7,664 nt of DNA from Betaproteobacteria bacterium (GTDB lineage: Bacteria; Pseudomonadota; Gammaproteobacteria; Burkholderiales; Rhodocyclaceae), in contig JAPTVL010000203.1 in assembly GCA_028065725.1 (NCBI GenBank), positions 1 to 7,664 on the forward strand. Direction: 5' to 3'. Shown here piece by piece: positions 6,296-7,664 of this stretch; the first letter of the stretch is position 1; each line of letters opens with the position of its first letter. The translations under genes were made by a program, and so were the position numbers. The notes below the pieces were generated by a model, which was not told the origin of the DNA, made no database searches, and saw only the letters and a list, made by a program, of their open reading frames with translations.

Positions 6296-7467
6296 TGCGC
6301 TGGCTGGTCTCGCTGATCATCATTGCAGTGCTGGCCGTCGCGCTGGCAATGGCCGGCCGCTACGACCCCGGTTATGTGGTGCTGGTGTACCCGCCATGGC
6401 GGATGGAAATCTCCTTTATCAGTTTCGTGCTGCTGCTGGCGGGGCTGGTGGTGGGGGGCGTCGTGCTGCTGCGGCTGGCCCTGCTCACGCTCAACCTGCC
6501 CAGCATCGTGCGCGAACAGCGCGCGCGCCGTGCCGCCAGAAAGCGCGACGAAAATTTTGTCGGCGGCCTCAAGGCGTATACCGAATATCGCTACCAGGAC
6601 GCCGAGCAGTCGCTCGGGCAATGGCAGGGTGACGATCTCCGGATCGGGGTGGCACGGGTGCTGGCAGCGCGAGCGGCACAGGAGATGCGCGCCATCCCGC
6701 AACGCGAGCGGCATGTCCAGGAAGCGACCGAGTACGGCGCCGAGCTCGCTGCGCAGCTGTTCGAGGCCGAGGCGCGCCTCGACGCCAAGGATGCCGCCGC
6801 CGCACTGGTGGCGATCAAACGTGCCAAGGACATCGCGCCGCAGCATACCGCCCTGCTGCGGCTCGAGCTCAAGGCGCGCCAGCTGACCGGGCAATGGGAC
6901 GAGGTCGACCGGCTGCTCGACGCGCTGATGCGCGCCAACGCGCTGGAGCCCGGCATTGCCCTGCAAAACCGGCGCATGGCCTATGCTGAAAATCTCAAGC
7001 GTCGCGCAGAGGACGACCGCGGTTTGCTGGAATACTGGAAGAAGATTCCGGCCGATTTCAAGGCTGACCCCTGGGTGGCGCGTGCCGCCGCCCGCGCCTT
7101 CATGCAGCGCGGCGGCCACGACACGGCGCTTGATGTGCTGGAAGCCGCGCTCAACCGCGAGTGGCACGAAGACCTCGCGGCATTGTATGGCGACGCGCGC
7201 AGCAGCAGCCCGACCCGGCAAATCGAGCAGGCCGAGAAGTGGCTGCACGCCCATCCGCGCGACGCGCAGTTGCTGCTGTCGCTGGCGCAGTTGTGCAGCG
7301 CCCAGCAGCTCTGGGGCAAGGCGCAGAGCTATCTGGAAGCCAGCCTCGCTATCGCGCCCAGCGCCGAGGGCCACATCCGCATGGCCGAACTGAAGACCCA
7401 GAGCGGCCAGCCCGGCGAAGCCTGTCAGCACTACCAGAAGGCGCTGGGCTTGTGCCGCACGCTGTAG
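6295..7467 (+). CDS. hemY: HemY, membrane-anchored TPR protein of the heme operon
   Basis: A 390-aa inner-membrane protein of the proteobacterial HemY family. It is not the Bacillus HemY, which is a protoporphyrinogen/coproporphyrinogen oxidase. Two transmembrane helices (about 2-20 and 38-62) flank a short segment with the family pattern DPGYVVLVYPPWRMEIS. A basic stretch (REQRARRAARKRDENF) follows. The remainder is helical with tetratricopeptide-like repeats, clearest at about 145-215 and 320-385 (LSLAQLCSAQQLWGKAQSYLE, then GQPGEACQHYQKALG). TPR domains bind proteins, so it may hold late heme-synthesis enzymes together at the membrane; this is inference. The start codon overlaps the hemX stop, and it is the last gene of the operon. 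Confidence 0.94.
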   Translation: MRWLVSLIIIAVLAVALAMAGRYDPGYVVLVYPPWRMEISFISFVLLLAGLVVGGVVLLRLALLTLNLPSIVREQRARRAARKRDENFVGGLKAYTEYRYQDAEQSLGQWQGDDLRIGVARVLAARAAQEMRAIPQRERHVQEATEYGAELAAQLFEAEARLDAKDAAAALVAIKRAKDIAPQHTALLRLELKARQLTGQWDEVDRLLDALMRANALEPGIALQNRRMAYAENLKRRAEDDRGLLEYWKKIPADFKADPWVARAAARAFMQRGGHDTALDVLEAALNREWHEDLAALYGDARSSSPTRQIEQAEKWLHAHPRDAQLLLSLAQLCSAQQLWGKAQSYLEASLAIAPSAEGHIRMAELKTQSGQPGEACQHYQKALGLCRTL

Positions 7468-7473
7468 GGCACT

Positions 7474-7521
7474 GGGCGCCGCGCTGCTGGCTGGCACGTT
7501 TGTGCAGGTGAACAGGCGCCC
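7474..7521 (+). terminator. Possible hairpin after hemY
   Basis: Seven bases after the hemY stop, GGGCGCC (7474-7480) is complementary to GGCGCCC (7515-7521). The loop holds a second small stem, GCAC/GTGC (7494-7497 with 7502-7505, loop GTTT). This could end the operon transcript, but it is not followed by a run of T, so it is not a classical intrinsic terminator. Confidence 0.35.
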
Positions 7522-7528
7522 GCACAGC

Positions 7529-7553
7529 TATATTATTAGCGTTTTCTTATATT
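7529..7553 (+). promoter_or_regulatory. AT-rich promoter-like stretch before the last gene
   Basis: In a GC-rich setting this stretch stands out. It contains TATATT twice (7529-7534 and 7548-7553), each similar to a -10 box. No good -35 box lies 16-18 bp upstream of either copy. The position just before a new gene with its own ribosome binding site suggests a promoter, without proof. Confidence 0.35.
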
Positions 7554-7555
7554 TG

Positions 7556-7561
7556 AAAGGA
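7556..7561 (+). promoter_or_regulatory. Ribosome binding site of the last, partial gene
   Basis: AAAGGA ends 8 nt before the ATG at 7570 and is a good Shine-Dalgarno match. It supports that start over the out-of-frame ATG at 7562. Confidence 0.65.
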
Positions 7562-7569
7562 ATGCCGCC

Positions 7570-7664
7570 ATGCGCCGATCCATTCTTGCCATTACCGGTT
7601 TCGTGCTCAGTTCGCTGTTGATTTCCGCACCTGCCAGTTGGGCTGTCGCGCCCAAGGTCGAGCA
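7570..7664 (+). CDS. Partial gene for an exported protein, identity unknown
   Basis: Only 31 codons are in the window. They encode a clear signal peptide: two arginines after the start Met (MRRS), a hydrophobic core (ILAITGFVLSSLLISAPA), and a likely cleavage after SWA, with the mature protein beginning VAPKVE. There is a good ribosome binding site 8 nt upstream. The 102-bp gap after hemY, with a hairpin and an AT-rich stretch, suggests a separate transcription unit. The remaining sequence is too short to assign a family. Confidence 0.75.
   Translation, partial: MRRSILAITGFVLSSLLISAPASWAVAPKVE

Noticed and set aside
6157..7497. Long minus-strand open frame opposite hemY
   Set aside because: It has no recognisable domain or ribosome binding site. 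It is the complement of hemY, whose family features are clear, and is a normal by-product of high GC.
1..7664. CRISPR array, tRNA, rRNA or complete transposase gene
   Set aside because: I saw no regularly spaced direct repeats, no tRNA or rRNA sequence, and no transposase-like protein on either strand.

Overview
The window comes from a GC-rich bacterial chromosome, most likely a betaproteobacterium. This is inferred from the high-GC codon use, the gene order hemC-hemD-hemX-hemY, and the style of the neighbouring genes. A Thiobacillus/Nitrosomonadales-type host would fit, but nothing seen here fixes the genus.

Layout. Positions 1-89 are a G-rich/C-rich intergenic stretch with a telomere-like run of four G tracts. 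Positions 90-2655 (minus strand) hold a two-component pair: a LuxR-type response regulator followed by a hybrid sensor histidine kinase with its own C-terminal receiver domain. Upstream of them on the same strand, 2728-3246 encodes a small exported thioredoxin-fold protein with a CPYC active site. A 54-bp divergent gap (3247-3300) separates this from the plus-strand heme operon hemC, hemD, hemX, hemY (3301-7467). HemC and HemD make the tetrapyrrole ring (hydroxymethylbilane, then uroporphyrinogen III). HemX and HemY are membrane-anchored proteins conserved in this operon but without a settled catalytic role. After hemY come a possible hairpin, an AT-rich promoter-like stretch, and the first 31 codons of an unidentified exported protein that runs off the window.

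The main discovery is between hemD and hemX. The hemC/hemD and hemX/hemY junctions are tight start-stop overlaps, but hemD and hemX are 254 bp apart. That gap is filled by a MITE-like palindromic element with perfect 32-bp terminal inverted repeats. Two further hairpins stand side by side inside the repeats, so the whole element can fold into a T-shaped or cruciform structure. A 5-bp direct repeat, ATGAG, flanks it. Removing the element plus one ATGAG copy restores a hemD ending in AAT GAG TGA, with the hemX ATG AGT GAA start overlapping it by 8 nt. This matches the style of the other junctions in the operon. The element therefore looks like an insertion into a translationally coupled overlap. 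It adds four codons and a new stop to hemD, leaves the hemX start intact through the target duplication, and turns the old start position into an 86-codon reading frame that crosses the element and ends 13 nt before the present hemX start.
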